Positions 35,138 through 43,467 are shown, counted from the stretch's first letter. The stretch is DNA of 64,000 nucleotides from RYN-122 sp963761655 (GCA_963761655.1 CAVXHI010000010.1:62001-126000), one strand, 5' to 3'. Notes: generated by a model from the letters alone, not told the origin. Numbers and translations: made by a program.

Positions 35138-35153
35138 GTTCCCCTTCGGGCCA
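35138..35153. promoter_or_regulatory. Decayed operator-like palindrome, site E
   Basis: GTTCCCCTTCGGGCCA aligns without gaps to site A (CTGCCCCTTCGGGCAG), with both outer arms damaged. It lies 87 bases before the broken regulator copy, nearly the same distance as site A from the intact copy (86). It is best explained as the duplicated, then degraded, version of the same element. Confidence 0.55.
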
Positions 35154-35240
35154 CCCCCCTGCCCGTTGAGCCGCTGTTGAGCGGTCCACGGTCGTATCGG
35201 TCCCAGCCCGTCCGGGCGCTGCGTAGGGGGTGGGTCGCCG

Positions 35241-35872
35241 TTGTCCGTGCCGTCCGTGGTGGTCGAGCTGGTCCGCGTCGTCGTCCTGGCGGACGACCCC
35301 GTCTCCCGCGGAGGCGTCGTGTCGGGGCTGCGCGAGGTGCGCACGCTGCACGTCGTCGACGACCGGGAAGCCGCACGCGCCGACGTCGTCGTGTGCGTCG
35401 CGGACGACCCGGTGCGGGCGGCACTGCTCGTCCGGCAGGTGCTCGCCTCCGGTGCCCGCCGTGCCGTCGCCGTCGTCGGCGCCCTCGACGACACCGCCCT
35501 GCTCGCTCTCGTCGAGGCAGGCGCCTGCGGCCTGCTACGGCGCAGCGACGCGACCCCCGAGGCCCTCGCGCACGCGGTCCGCACCGCCGACGACGGCGAC
35601 GGCACCTCCTGGACCTGCTCGGCGACCTCGGCGACGTGCAGCGACTGGGCCGCGACGTGCTCGCCGCCGACGGCTGACCTGTGGGGGCTGACCACGCGGG
35701 TGACAGGTGCTGCAGCTGCTCGCCGACGGCGAGGACACCACTGCTCGGCCGGCAGCTGGCCTACAGCGAGCGCACCGTGAAGAACGTCGTGCACGACCTC
35801 ACCACCCGGCTCGGCGTCCGCAACCGCACCCAGGCCGTCGCGCACGCCCTGCGGCAGGGCCTCATCACGTGA
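35241..35872 (+). pseudogene. LuxR/NarL-type regulator, duplicate copy with several frameshifts
   Basis: This locus is nearly identical to the regulator at 31195-31839 (shared VVVLADDPVSRGGVVSGLRE, VRQVLASGARRAVAVVGALD, RTVKNVVHDLTTRLGVRNRT). It changes frame near 35605, 35700 and 35745, so no intact HTH protein is encoded. The start would be TTG at 35241 instead of GTG, without the strong ribosome site of the intact copy. Its stop overlaps the DUF4255 gene's GTG, the original arrangement. Since other genes in this window also carry indels, sequence error remains possible, but start and operator are degraded too. Confidence 0.75.
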
Positions 35873-36441
35873 TCGGCAGCGTCGACGACGCGCTGCGGCG
35901 CGCCGTGCGCGAGGCCGTGCCCGACGACGCCGTCGCCGTCACGTTCGAGGCGCCCACCAAGGACTGGGCGGCGCGGCGCAGCGGCCCGGCCGTCGACCTC
36001 TACCTCTACGACCTGCACGAGGTGCTGGCACGCCGGCAGACGGGGCGCGAGCCGGTGCGCGAGGGCGGGCGCGTGGTCGGCGTCCGGCCGCCGCAGCGCT
36101 GGTACGACCTGTCCTACCTGCTCACCTGCTGGACCGCGCGGCCCGAGGACGAGCACGCGCTGCTGTCGGCGTGCCTGGTCGGGCTGCTGCGTCACGAGGT
36201 GCTGCCGCCCGAGTGGCTCGGGGCCGGTGCCGCACTCGCGCAGCCGTGCGAGCTGCAGGTGGCCCAGCCCCCGCCCACCGACCGCAAGTCACCCGACCTG
36301 TGGTCCGCCCTCGGCGGCGAGCTCAAGCCGTCGCTGGACCTGCGCGTGACCGTCGCGCTCGACGTCGGGACGGTCGTGCTCGGCGGACCGCCGGTCACCG
36401 AGAAGCCGGTGCTGGTGCTGCAGCGCACCGACAGCACGTGA
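35869..36441 (+). CDS. DUF4255 (Pvc16-like) eCIS cap protein
   Basis: The 190-residue product starts at GTG 35869, overlapping the preceding stop. It has the DUF4255 layout: IGSVDDALRRAVREAVPDDA, then the conserved VTFEAPTKDWAARRSGPAVD and LYLYDLHEVLARRQTGREPV, and RWYDLSYLLTCWTARPEDEH, LLSACLVGLLRHEVLPPEWL. In PVC/Afp-type particles this family terminates or caps the tube distal to the baseplate. The stop overlaps the ATPase gene (GTGA). Confidence 0.88.
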   Translation: MIGSVDDALRRAVREAVPDDAVAVTFEAPTKDWAARRSGPAVDLYLYDLHEVLARRQTGREPVREGGRVVGVRPPQRWYDLSYLLTCWTARPEDEHALLSACLVGLLRHEVLPPEWLGAGAALAQPCELQVAQPPPTDRKSPDLWSALGGELKPSLDLRVTVALDVGTVVLGGPPVTEKPVLVLQRTDST

Positions 36442-38177
36442 CGCCGTGGGAGGCCTACGGCGACGCCGTCCTGCAGGCCGGGACGTCCGGCGCCGGGGAG
36501 CACGACCTCGTCGCCGCGCTCGGCGAGCCGTCGATGCTCAGCGGGCTGCAGCGCGCCCTGGCGCTGACCGACCTCGAGCTGCAGGTGCTGGCGCTGCTGT
36601 GCGCCGTCGAGGTGTCCGTCCCGCGGCAGCGTGCGGTGGCGCTGCTGCAGCAGGAGGACGGCATCTCCCGGCTCACGCTCGGCACGCTGGCGCAGCTGTG
36701 GCCGGCCTCGCAGAGCGCGGCGCTCACCGTCGCCGAGAGCGGTCGCCTGCGGTGTGCCGCGCTGGTCGACGTCGAGCAGGACGACCGCCCCTGGGCCGCG
36801 CGCGAGGTGAGCGCCAGCTCGTCGCTGGTGTGGGCCCTGCAGGGCGACTCCAGCCCCGACCCCTGCCTGCCGCCGGGGACGCGGGTCCTGCCCGGGGCAC
36901 GCGGCCCCGCGGCGTCCCGTCTGCTGCACCTGCTCAGCGGCGCCGACCGCGAGACGCGGCGCCGGACCGCCGTCGAGGAGCTGGGCGGTCCCGGCGTCCT
37001 GGTCGTGCCCGCTCCGCTCGACCGCAGGGAGTGGGACGCGGTGGTGCGGGAGGCGACGCTCACGGGCCTCGCCGTGCTGGTGGAGGTCGTCGACCGGGTG
37101 CCGGCAGGGCTCGACGGTGTCCTGCGCCGCGCCGACCACCTGGTCTGGGGGCTGTCGTCGGTCGACGAGCTCCCGCTGACCGAGCTCCCCGACGTGCTGC
37201 GCCGCGAGGTGCCGGTCGCGGCGGGCGTCGCCGGCGACGACGAGTGGCTGGACGCGACGGGCGCGCTGCCGCCGGCCGGAGCCCGCCTGGACCGCCGGCA
37301 GCTGCAGCTGGTCGCCCTGTCGACGTCGGCGCCCGCCGACGCCGTGCGCCGCCTGGCCGGCGGTCACCTGGAGAAGCTGGCCACGCGCGTGCAGCCGCGG
37401 CGGACCTGGGACGACCTCGTGCTCCCCGGGCCGCTGACCGCCCAGGCGCACGGCCTCGTGGCCCGCCACCGGCAGCGCCGCCTGGTCTACGACGAGTGGG
37501 GCTTCCCCGGGCTCCCCTCACGGGGCACGGTGGCGCTCATGGCCGGCCCCTCGGGCACGGGCAAGACGCTGACGGCCGAGGTGGTCGCCGGCGAGCTGGG
37601 GCTGGACCTGTTCGTGCTCGACCTGTCGAGCGTGATGAGCAAGTACATCGGCGAGACCGAGAAGAACCTCGGGGCGCTGTTCGACGCGGCGCAGACCGGC
37701 GACGTCGTGCTGTTCTTCGACGAGGCGGACGCGCTGTTCGGCAAGCGCTCGGCGGTGAGCGACGCGAAGGACCGGTACGCCAACGTCGCGGTCGCCTACC
37801 TGCTGCAACGGCTCGAGCGCCACGACGGCCTGGTGCTGCTCGCCACGAACCTTCCGAACAACATCGACGAAGCCTTCCTGCGGCGGTTGCACGCGACGCT
37901 CGAGTACCCCCTGCCCGGCCCCGAGCAGCGGCGCGGGATCTGGGCCCGCGCGTTCCCGCCCGGCTGCCCGACCAAGGACGTGGACCTGGACCTGCTGGCG
38001 GCGCACGTCGAGCTGTCGGGCGGGCCCATCGCGACGGCCGCGCTGGCCGCGGCCTTCGCGGCCGCGGCCGTCGACGAGCCGGTCACCCTGCAGCGCGTCG
38101 TCGACGCGGTGTCCGCGGAGTACCGCAAGCAGGGACGGCTCGCACTGCCCGCGGCACTGCTCGATGCCTGCCTCTAG
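36438..38177 (+). CDS. eCIS AAA+ ATPase (Pvc15-like), intact copy
   Basis: The 579-residue product has a helical N-terminal half (ALALTDLELQVLALLCAVEV). The AAA+ domain starts TWDDLVLPGPLTAQAHGLVA, with Walker A MAGPSGTGKTLTAEVVAGEL, pore region LDLSSVMSKYIGETEKNLGA, Walker B DVVLFFDEADALFGKRSAVS, sensor 1 LVLLATNLPNNIDEAFLRRL and arginine finger region FLRRLHATLEYPLPGPEQRR. ATPases of this type accompany eCIS particles and are thought to act in assembly or recycling. GTG at 36438 overlaps the cap gene. Operator-like site C overlaps its stop codon. Confidence 0.9.
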   Translation: MTPWEAYGDAVLQAGTSGAGEHDLVAALGEPSMLSGLQRALALTDLELQVLALLCAVEVSVPRQRAVALLQQEDGISRLTLGTLAQLWPASQSAALTVAESGRLRCAALVDVEQDDRPWAAREVSASSSLVWALQGDSSPDPCLPPGTRVLPGARGPAASRLLHLLSGADRETRRRTAVEELGGPGVLVVPAPLDRREWDAVVREATLTGLAVLVEVVDRVPAGLDGVLRRADHLVWGLSSVDELPLTELPDVLRREVPVAAGVAGDDEWLDATGALPPAGARLDRRQLQLVALSTSAPADAVRRLAGGHLEKLATRVQPRRTWDDLVLPGPLTAQAHGLVARHRQRRLVYDEWGFPGLPSRGTVALMAGPSGTGKTLTAEVVAGELGLDLFVLDLSSVMSKYIGETEKNLGALFDAAQTGDVVLFFDEADALFGKRSAVSDAKDRYANVAVAYLLQRLERHDGLVLLATNLPNNIDEAFLRRLHATLEYPLPGPEQRRGIWARAFPPGCPTKDVDLDLLAAHVELSGGPIATAALAAAFAAAAVDEPVTLQRVVDAVSAEYRKQGRLALPAALLDACL

Positions 38178-38182
38178 AGGCA
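38169..38182. promoter_or_regulatory. eCIS operator-like palindrome, site C
   Basis: TGCCTCTAGAGGCA is a perfect 14-base palindrome that includes the TAG stop codon of the ATPase gene. It lies 79 bases before the start of the large orphan gene and fits TGCCYCTWSRGGCA exactly. Confidence 0.7.
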
Positions 38183-38261
38183 CGATCCGCACAGGGACTC
38201 GCCCAGTGGGCCCGCCACGCGCCAGCATGTCGCCGTACGTCGGCCTACGCGGAGGAGTCCC

Positions 38262-40793
38262 GTGCCACCCAAGACCAAGCGCAAGGGCTTCTTCCACCAG
38301 CTGGTGCACGGTCCGGACCTCGACGAGGAGCTGGGCCTCACCAAGGAGCACCGCGAACGCGCGGCCGAGCAGCGGGTGGGGCACGAGGCCCGGAAGCGGA
38401 GCAAGAAGCAGTACAAGCAGCAGAAGAAGGACTACAAGGCGCAGCGCACGCTGGACAAGGGACGCAACAAGGACCTCGCCGCCCTGCAGACCGGCCTGTC
38501 GCCCAACGAGCAGGCCGAGTTGTGGACGAAGTTCGGGCGCGTCCAGGACGACGCGAAGCGGGCGATGCAGCACGCGGTGGCCGGCGCGCAGCGCAACGGC
38601 ATCGTGCCGGACGCCGCGCAGAAGGCCGGGGCCGACGCCGCCGCGGAGGTCTGGGACGAGGCGGCCCGCGAGCAGGCGCACCTCGCGCAGGAGGCACCGG
38701 AGGAGGCCGGACCGGACGTGTCGCTCGTGCGGCCCCCACGTGTCGGCGACGACTTCGCCACGGTCCTGTCGGCGGTGCGCGAGTCCAAGAACAAGGACCG
38801 CGCCCAGGGGGAGGCCGAGCTCGAGGCCGCGGTCCAGGAGGACCGGGCCACCGGCGGCCTGGCCTACGCCGACCCCGGACGCAGGGCGAAGCTCGCGAAG
38901 AAGCTCGCGAAGGAGTTCGAGGAGCAGCGGCACCAGGCGCGCAAGCGCGCGGACCTCGTCCCCCTGACGCCGACTCTCGACCCCGACGACGGCGACCTGA
39001 TCCCGCAGCGCGACGACCGGGCGCTCAAGGAGAAGATCCTCAAGAGGGCCCTGGAGGCCCAGAAGGACGGGGCGAGCGGCCCCCCGAGCGAGCAGGACCT
39101 GGCGAAGGCGGCCAAGAAGGTCGGGCCGGCGAAGGGCCTGGCAGTCGACGCCCTCGACGCCGTCGGGGACGTCGGCAAGCTGATGAGCGGCGCGGGGGCT
39201 GCGGGCGCGAAGGTGCTGCGCGGTGCGGGCCTGGCGCCGAGCGCCACGGACGTGAGCACGAAGGACCAGCTCGCGGAGGCGTTGGCAGGGTTCTCCGTCT
39301 TCACGGGTCTGGGCAAGGTCCTCGACAAGACGCGGACCTTCATCGACCAGCTGCTCGCAGTGGCGCGCGGGGGCACCGACCCGGGCGTCAAGCGAGCGCT
39401 GGCCGCGGAGGGCGCCACCCTGCTCGGCAGCCTGGCCAGCACCGCGAAGGGCGCGATGAAGCTGGCCACCGCCGTCGTCGAGCACAGCGCAGGGCAGGAG
39501 GCCGGGGCCAAGTTCGCGGGGGCGCTCGAGAGCGGTGAGCCCTTCGCCGTGACCAACACCACGGGTGCCGCTCTCAGCGGCGGGGCGATCGTGCCGGGGC
39601 TCGGGATCGCCGTCAGCGCGCTCGGGCTCATCAGCGACCTGTTCAACCTCCATCCCGCCTACGAGCGCTGGAACGCGTTCGACGAGCTGATCAGCGCGAA
39701 GACCGACGACCGGGTCGGCGCGGCGGCGGCCGGCCGGCTGCGCCGGGTCGCCGCCAAGAACCTGTACGGCTTCATCTTCTCGGCCTCCAAGAACACCACC
39801 AACATGGCCGCTCACATCTCGGACCTGGCCGCCGCGGGCGGCATGGGAGCCGGGACCGCGGTCCGGGCCGTGGTGACCCTCTCGGACATGCTGAAGGGGA
39901 TGGCCGAGGCCGTCCTGCAGCTGCGGGAGGACGACCGCGCCGCCACAGCCAAGAAGGACTACGCGGGCACGCACGGGTTCGGCACCGCGGAGCACCTCGT
40001 GCGGTCCGACCCGGGCACCGCGGCCGACGTGCTCGTCCATGCGGCCCAGCGCCGCGGCGACCGCGAGGCGCGCAAGGTCCTCAAGGGCCTGGGCATCGAG
40101 GAGGCGGAGCTCGGCACGATGCTGCACCACGAGATCCAGGCCAAGGTGATGGACAAGCTCCGCCTCGTCCCGGACCCCACGACGATCGACGACAAGCTGG
40201 CGGCGCTCCTCAAGCCGCTGAAGGGCATCACGACGGGCGAGCCGCTGAAGGCCGCCGCCGCGGCGGCGGGGGCCGCCGCGGCAGGGGTCGTGGGGGCCGT
40301 GAGCGACACGTTGACCGGTGCCGACCACCATGACGTCACGGAGCTCAAGCGCTGGAAGGACGAGTACCACTACAACGACGAAGACGCGCGCGGGGCGGGG
40401 CACGACGCCCTGCAGAAGATCCGGCCGATGGACGACATCGAGAAGTCGTACGCCAAGGTGCGCGCGCACATCCTGCGGATGCACCCGGGCCGCAACCTCG
40501 ACGACCTGCCCTACAGCCACCGTGAGCAGGAGCTGCGCGCGAAGTACCTCCGCGGCGCCGACGAGCGTCTCATCGACCCGGCCCTGCGCGACAAGGTCGA
40601 CACCTTGAACGCGAGGGACCTGAACAAGCTCTCCAACGAGCGACGCAAGGCATTGACGGCTCTGGGCCCGGACCATGCCCGCGACGTCCGGGTGCGGCTG
40701 GAGCATGAGCTCGACTTCCTGTGGCGGGCGGAGAAGCGCGCCCGCGCCGCCGAGCAGCAGAGCACCGCGGCCAAGGTCCCGGCCCGTGCCTGA
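38262..40793 (+). CDS. Large orphan protein, candidate eCIS cargo
   Basis: The 843-residue product starts at a GTG (38262) preceded by GGAGGAG. The first 90 residues are Lys/Arg-rich (PPKTKRKGFFHQLVHGPDLD, EARKRSKKQYKQQKKDYKAQ). Residues about 90-300 are charged and helical. The middle has amphipathic and hydrophobic stretches (GAALSGGAIVPGLGIAVSAL, then GLISDLF at about 440-465; AAAAAAGAAAAGVVGAVSDT at about 665-685). The C-terminal 150 residues are again charged (YHYNDEDARGAGHDALQKIR, HPGRNLDDLPYSHREQELRA). I recognise no domain. It could insert into a membrane, or be a toxin or tape-like protein. The next, overlapping gene encodes a chaperone-like protein. Confidence 0.75.
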   Translation: MPPKTKRKGFFHQLVHGPDLDEELGLTKEHRERAAEQRVGHEARKRSKKQYKQQKKDYKAQRTLDKGRNKDLAALQTGLSPNEQAELWTKFGRVQDDAKRAMQHAVAGAQRNGIVPDAAQKAGADAAAEVWDEAAREQAHLAQEAPEEAGPDVSLVRPPRVGDDFATVLSAVRESKNKDRAQGEAELEAAVQEDRATGGLAYADPGRRAKLAKKLAKEFEEQRHQARKRADLVPLTPTLDPDDGDLIPQRDDRALKEKILKRALEAQKDGASGPPSEQDLAKAAKKVGPAKGLAVDALDAVGDVGKLMSGAGAAGAKVLRGAGLAPSATDVSTKDQLAEALAGFSVFTGLGKVLDKTRTFIDQLLAVARGGTDPGVKRALAAEGATLLGSLASTAKGAMKLATAVVEHSAGQEAGAKFAGALESGEPFAVTNTTGAALSGGAIVPGLGIAVSALGLISDLFNLHPAYERWNAFDELISAKTDDRVGAAAAGRLRRVAAKNLYGFIFSASKNTTNMAAHISDLAAAGGMGAGTAVRAVVTLSDMLKGMAEAVLQLREDDRAATAKKDYAGTHGFGTAEHLVRSDPGTAADVLVHAAQRRGDREARKVLKGLGIEEAELGTMLHHEIQAKVMDKLRLVPDPTTIDDKLAALLKPLKGITTGEPLKAAAAAAGAAAAGVVGAVSDTLTGADHHDVTELKRWKDEYHYNDEDARGAGHDALQKIRPMDDIEKSYAKVRAHILRMHPGRNLDDLPYSHREQELRAKYLRGADERLIDPALRDKVDTLNARDLNKLSNERRKALTALGPDHARDVRVRLEHELDFLWRAEKRARAAEQQSTAAKVPARA

Positions 40794-41268
40794 CGGGCCC
40801 CTGGCCGCCGCGCTCGTCGTGGCCGTCGAGCCGGACGGAGCGCAGCTGGACCGCGACGACGACGGCATCCTGCGCGCCGCCGCGACGGTCCGGCGAGACG
40901 CTCTGGTCTGGGACCGTCTCGCCGTCGCGGACGACGCCGACCGCCGGGTCGTGGTCCTGGCGTACTGCCCGCAGCCGGTGCCGCCGGACCAGCAGGCGCG
41001 CGTGCTGGCGTGGTCCGCCCGTGCGAACACCGGCCTGCTGATCGGCACGTGGGAGGTGCGCGTCGACACCGGCGACGTCGTCTGCCGGACGTCGCTGGAC
41101 CTCGGCGCGGTGCCCGAGCAGCTGATCGGGCCGGAGCTGCTCGACCCGGTGGTCGAGGACCTGCTCGTGCAGAACGCGGCAGCGGTGCGGCGCTACCTGC
41201 CCGGGCTCCTCGCCGTGCTCAACGACGGCGCGGACCCTCGGGCCGTCGTCGACGCGGCCGACGCCTGA
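40786..41268 (+). CDS. YbjN / type III secretion chaperone-like protein, likely cargo chaperone
   Basis: The 160-residue product starts at a GTG (40786) that overlaps the large cargo candidate by 8 bases, so translation is probably coupled. It reads like a YbjN/T3S-chaperone fold: RRVVVLAYCPQPVPPDQQAR, VLAWSARANTGLLIGTWEVR, DTGDVVCRTSLDLGAVPEQL and AAAVRRYLPGLLAVLNDGAD. Proteins of this fold bind and hold secretion substrates in other systems. Placement right after an orphan large protein and before the sheath operon suggests a dedicated chaperone; no experiment supports this here. Confidence 0.75.
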   Translation: MPDGPLAAALVVAVEPDGAQLDRDDDGILRAAATVRRDALVWDRLAVADDADRRVVVLAYCPQPVPPDQQARVLAWSARANTGLLIGTWEVRVDTGDVVCRTSLDLGAVPEQLIGPELLDPVVEDLLVQNAAAVRRYLPGLLAVLNDGADPRAVVDAADA

Positions 41269-41275
41269 CGGCCGG

Positions 41276-41291
41276 CTGCCCGTAGGGGCAG
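41276..41291. promoter_or_regulatory. eCIS operator-like palindrome, site D
   Basis: CTGCCCGTAGGGGCAG has perfect 6-base arms and begins 8 bases after the chaperone-like gene's stop, 93 bases before the sheath gene. Its complement core TGCCCCTACGGGCA fits TGCCYCTWSRGGCA. It precedes what looks like the promoter of the main structural operon. Confidence 0.7.
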
Positions 41292-41384
41292 TCAGGGTCG
41301 CCCCTTCAGACGCACCGGCGCACGTGCACCTGGCCCCCCGGCTCGACAGGCTGGTGCCACACCAGTCACCCGAGGGGGAGAGCG

Positions 41385-42935
41385 ATGCCGCAGTACCTGT
41401 CGCCGGGCGTGTTCATCGAGGAGCTGCCGCCCACAGCTCGTCCGATCGAGGGCGTCAGCACCTCGGTCGCTGCCTTCGTCGGCCTCGCCGCCACCGGGCC
41501 GTTCGACCAGCCCGTGCTCGTCACGAACTGGACCCAGTTCACCCGCACCTTCGGCGAGTTCCTCGAGGGCAGCTACCTCGCGCACGCCGTCTACGGGTTC
41601 TTCACCAACGGCGGGGGCATCTGCTACGTCGTCCGCGTCGGCGCCGCCGCGGCGAAGGCCGAGCCGGCCGAGCTGCCGGCCGCCACGGCGCAGCTGAACG
41701 GCACCGACCGCAGCCCCGCCTACGCCGTCCGCGCCCTCGAGGCCGGCGACGCCGGCAGCGCCCTGACCGTCGACGTCAACCCCGTCACGGCCGAGGGTTC
41801 GGACGAGACGTACACCGTCGTCGTCAAGCGCGGCAGCGAGCCGCTGGAGACGTTCGAAGGCCTGACCGTCAAGCGCGGCAAGAACAACCTCGCCACGACG
41901 GTCAACACGCAGTCGAAGCTGATCCGCATCGAGGAGGTCGCCAAGACGGGGACCCTCGAGAAGCTGGCGCCGACCAGCACCGCCCTGACCACGCCGGTCG
42001 CCACACTCATCCCGGCCCAGGCCGCCGCCGGCGCCGGCGACTACGTCGGCTCGGTCACCGAGCGCACCGGCTTCGCCGTCCTCGAGACGCTCGAGGACGT
42101 CACGATGGTCGCCGTCCCCGACCTCGTGGCCGCGCTCGAGCAGGGCGCCCTCGACCTCGACGGCTTCCAGTCCGTGCAGCGCGGGATCATCGACCACTGC
42201 GAGCTCATGGGCGACCGGATGGCGATCCTCGACACGCCCCCCGGCCTGAGCGCGCAGCAGGTGAAGGACTGGCGCACCGACGTCGCCGGGTACGACAGCA
42301 GGCACGCGGCCCTGTACTGGCCGCAGGTCAAGGTCCTCGACCCGCTGTCCGGCCGCAACGTGCTCGTCCCGCCGTCGGGCCACCTGGCCGGGATGTGGGC
42401 CCGCAGCGACGCCGAGCGCGGCGTGCACAAGGCCCCCGCGAACGAGGTGCTCCGCGGCGTCGTCGACGTCGCCTCGAACCTGACCCGCGGCGAGCACGAC
42501 CAGCTGAACCCGATCGGCGTCAACGTCATCAAGGCCGCGCCGGGCCGCGGGGTCCGGGTCATGGGTGCCCGCACCCTGTCGAGCGACCCGGCCTGGCGCT
42601 ACGTCAACGTGCGGCGCCTGTTCTCCTACGTGGAGGACTCCATGCTGGCGTCCATGGACTGGGTCGTCTTCGAGCCCAACGACCGCGACCTGTGGGCACG
42701 CATCTCGCGCGAGGTGAGCGCCTTCCTGTACCGCCTGTGGCAGTCCGGTGCCCTCATGGGCGCGTCGGCCGGCGAGGCCTACTACGTGCGCTGCAACGAC
42801 GAGACCAACCCCTCGGAGAACATCGAGGCAGGTCTGGTCACCACCGAGATCGGGCTGGCCGTCGTCAAGCCGGCCGAGTTCGTGGTCTTCCGCCTCGCCA
42901 GCCTGCCGACCGGCACGTCGTCCGTGTCCGAGTGA
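41385..42935 (+). CDS. Contractile sheath protein (phage tail sheath / Pvc2 family)
   Basis: The 516-residue product has the sheath N-terminus QYLSPGVFIEELPPTARPIE, then GVSTSVAAFVGLAATGPFDQ and NGGGICYVVRVG. The conserved C-terminal core shows YVNVRRLFSYVEDSMLASMD, WVVFEPNDRDLWARISREVS, FLYRLWQSGALMGASAGEAY and the final hand-shake strands (GLAVVKPAEFVVFRLASLPT). Sheath subunits surround the tube and contract to drive it forward. The ATG follows GAGGGGGAGAG. It is the first structural gene after operator-like site D. Length is normal for actinobacterial eCIS sheaths. Confidence 0.95.
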   Translation: MPQYLSPGVFIEELPPTARPIEGVSTSVAAFVGLAATGPFDQPVLVTNWTQFTRTFGEFLEGSYLAHAVYGFFTNGGGICYVVRVGAAAAKAEPAELPAATAQLNGTDRSPAYAVRALEAGDAGSALTVDVNPVTAEGSDETYTVVVKRGSEPLETFEGLTVKRGKNNLATTVNTQSKLIRIEEVAKTGTLEKLAPTSTALTTPVATLIPAQAAAGAGDYVGSVTERTGFAVLETLEDVTMVAVPDLVAALEQGALDLDGFQSVQRGIIDHCELMGDRMAILDTPPGLSAQQVKDWRTDVAGYDSRHAALYWPQVKVLDPLSGRNVLVPPSGHLAGMWARSDAERGVHKAPANEVLRGVVDVASNLTRGEHDQLNPIGVNVIKAAPGRGVRVMGARTLSSDPAWRYVNVRRLFSYVEDSMLASMDWVVFEPNDRDLWARISREVSAFLYRLWQSGALMGASAGEAYYVRCNDETNPSENIEAGLVTTEIGLAVVKPAEFVVFRLASLPTGTSSVSE

Positions 42936-42975
42936 CCGTCACCCACGTCTTCGCCACCTCACCAGGAGGACCCGC

Positions 42976-43467
42976 ATGACCACGCCACTGTCCGCCATGA
43001 ACCCGACCCAGAACGTCTCCGTCACCACCTGGTTCCTCGACTGCGGGGGGATGCCGCTGGCGTCCTTCAAGACGGTCTCCGGCATCAGCCTCGAGCTCGA
43101 CGTCGTCGAGGTGAAGCACGTCACCAAGGGCGGTGGCACGCAGGTGATGAAGTCGGTCGCCGGCGGGGGCATCAAGCCCGGGAAGATCACCTGCACCCGC
43201 GGCCTGATCATCGACGACTCGATGTGGTCCTGGATCCAGAGCGCCATCGACGGTGACATGAAGAACGCCCGCAAGAACATCACGCTCATCCTCTACGGCG
43301 CCAACAAGGAGGTCCCGGAGAAGCGGTACGAGTTCCGCAACGCCTTCCCCTCCGGCTGGTCGCTCGGCGACCTCGACGCCGGCGGTACGGACGCGCTCAT
43401 GGAGACGCTCACGATCGACCACGAGGGCTTCACCCTGAAGGGCAAGAACTGGAGCTCGGGCGCCTGA
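42976..43467 (+). CDS. Inner tube protein 1 (T4 gp19-like / Pvc1)
   Basis: The 163-residue product is a tube protein: VTTWFLDCGGMPLASFKTVS, GISLELDVVEVKHVTKGGGT, KPGKITCTRGLIIDDSMWSW and YEFRNAFPSGWSLGDLDAGG. Hexamers of this family stack to form the rigid tube inside the sheath and hold cargo in the lumen of eCIS particles. The ATG at 42976 has a perfect AGGAGG at 42964-42969. It lies 40 bases after the sheath gene. Confidence 0.94.
   Translation: MTTPLSAMNPTQNVSVTTWFLDCGGMPLASFKTVSGISLELDVVEVKHVTKGGGTQVMKSVAGGGIKPGKITCTRGLIIDDSMWSWIQSAIDGDMKNARKNITLILYGANKEVPEKRYEFRNAFPSGWSLGDLDAGGTDALMETLTIDHEGFTLKGKNWSSGA

Noticed and set aside
35164..35169. CGTTGA as a BldN promoter for the duplicate regulator
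   Set aside because: No CGTAAC-like element lies 15-18 bases upstream, and the intact copy has CGTTGT at this position.
36446..41069. Very long overlapping frames (1030 and 1183 codons) over the ATPase and large orphan gene
   Set aside because: Their translations are Arg/Ala/Gly-rich low complexity with no motifs, while the other frames carry clear AAA+ and coupled genes; typical high-GC shadows.
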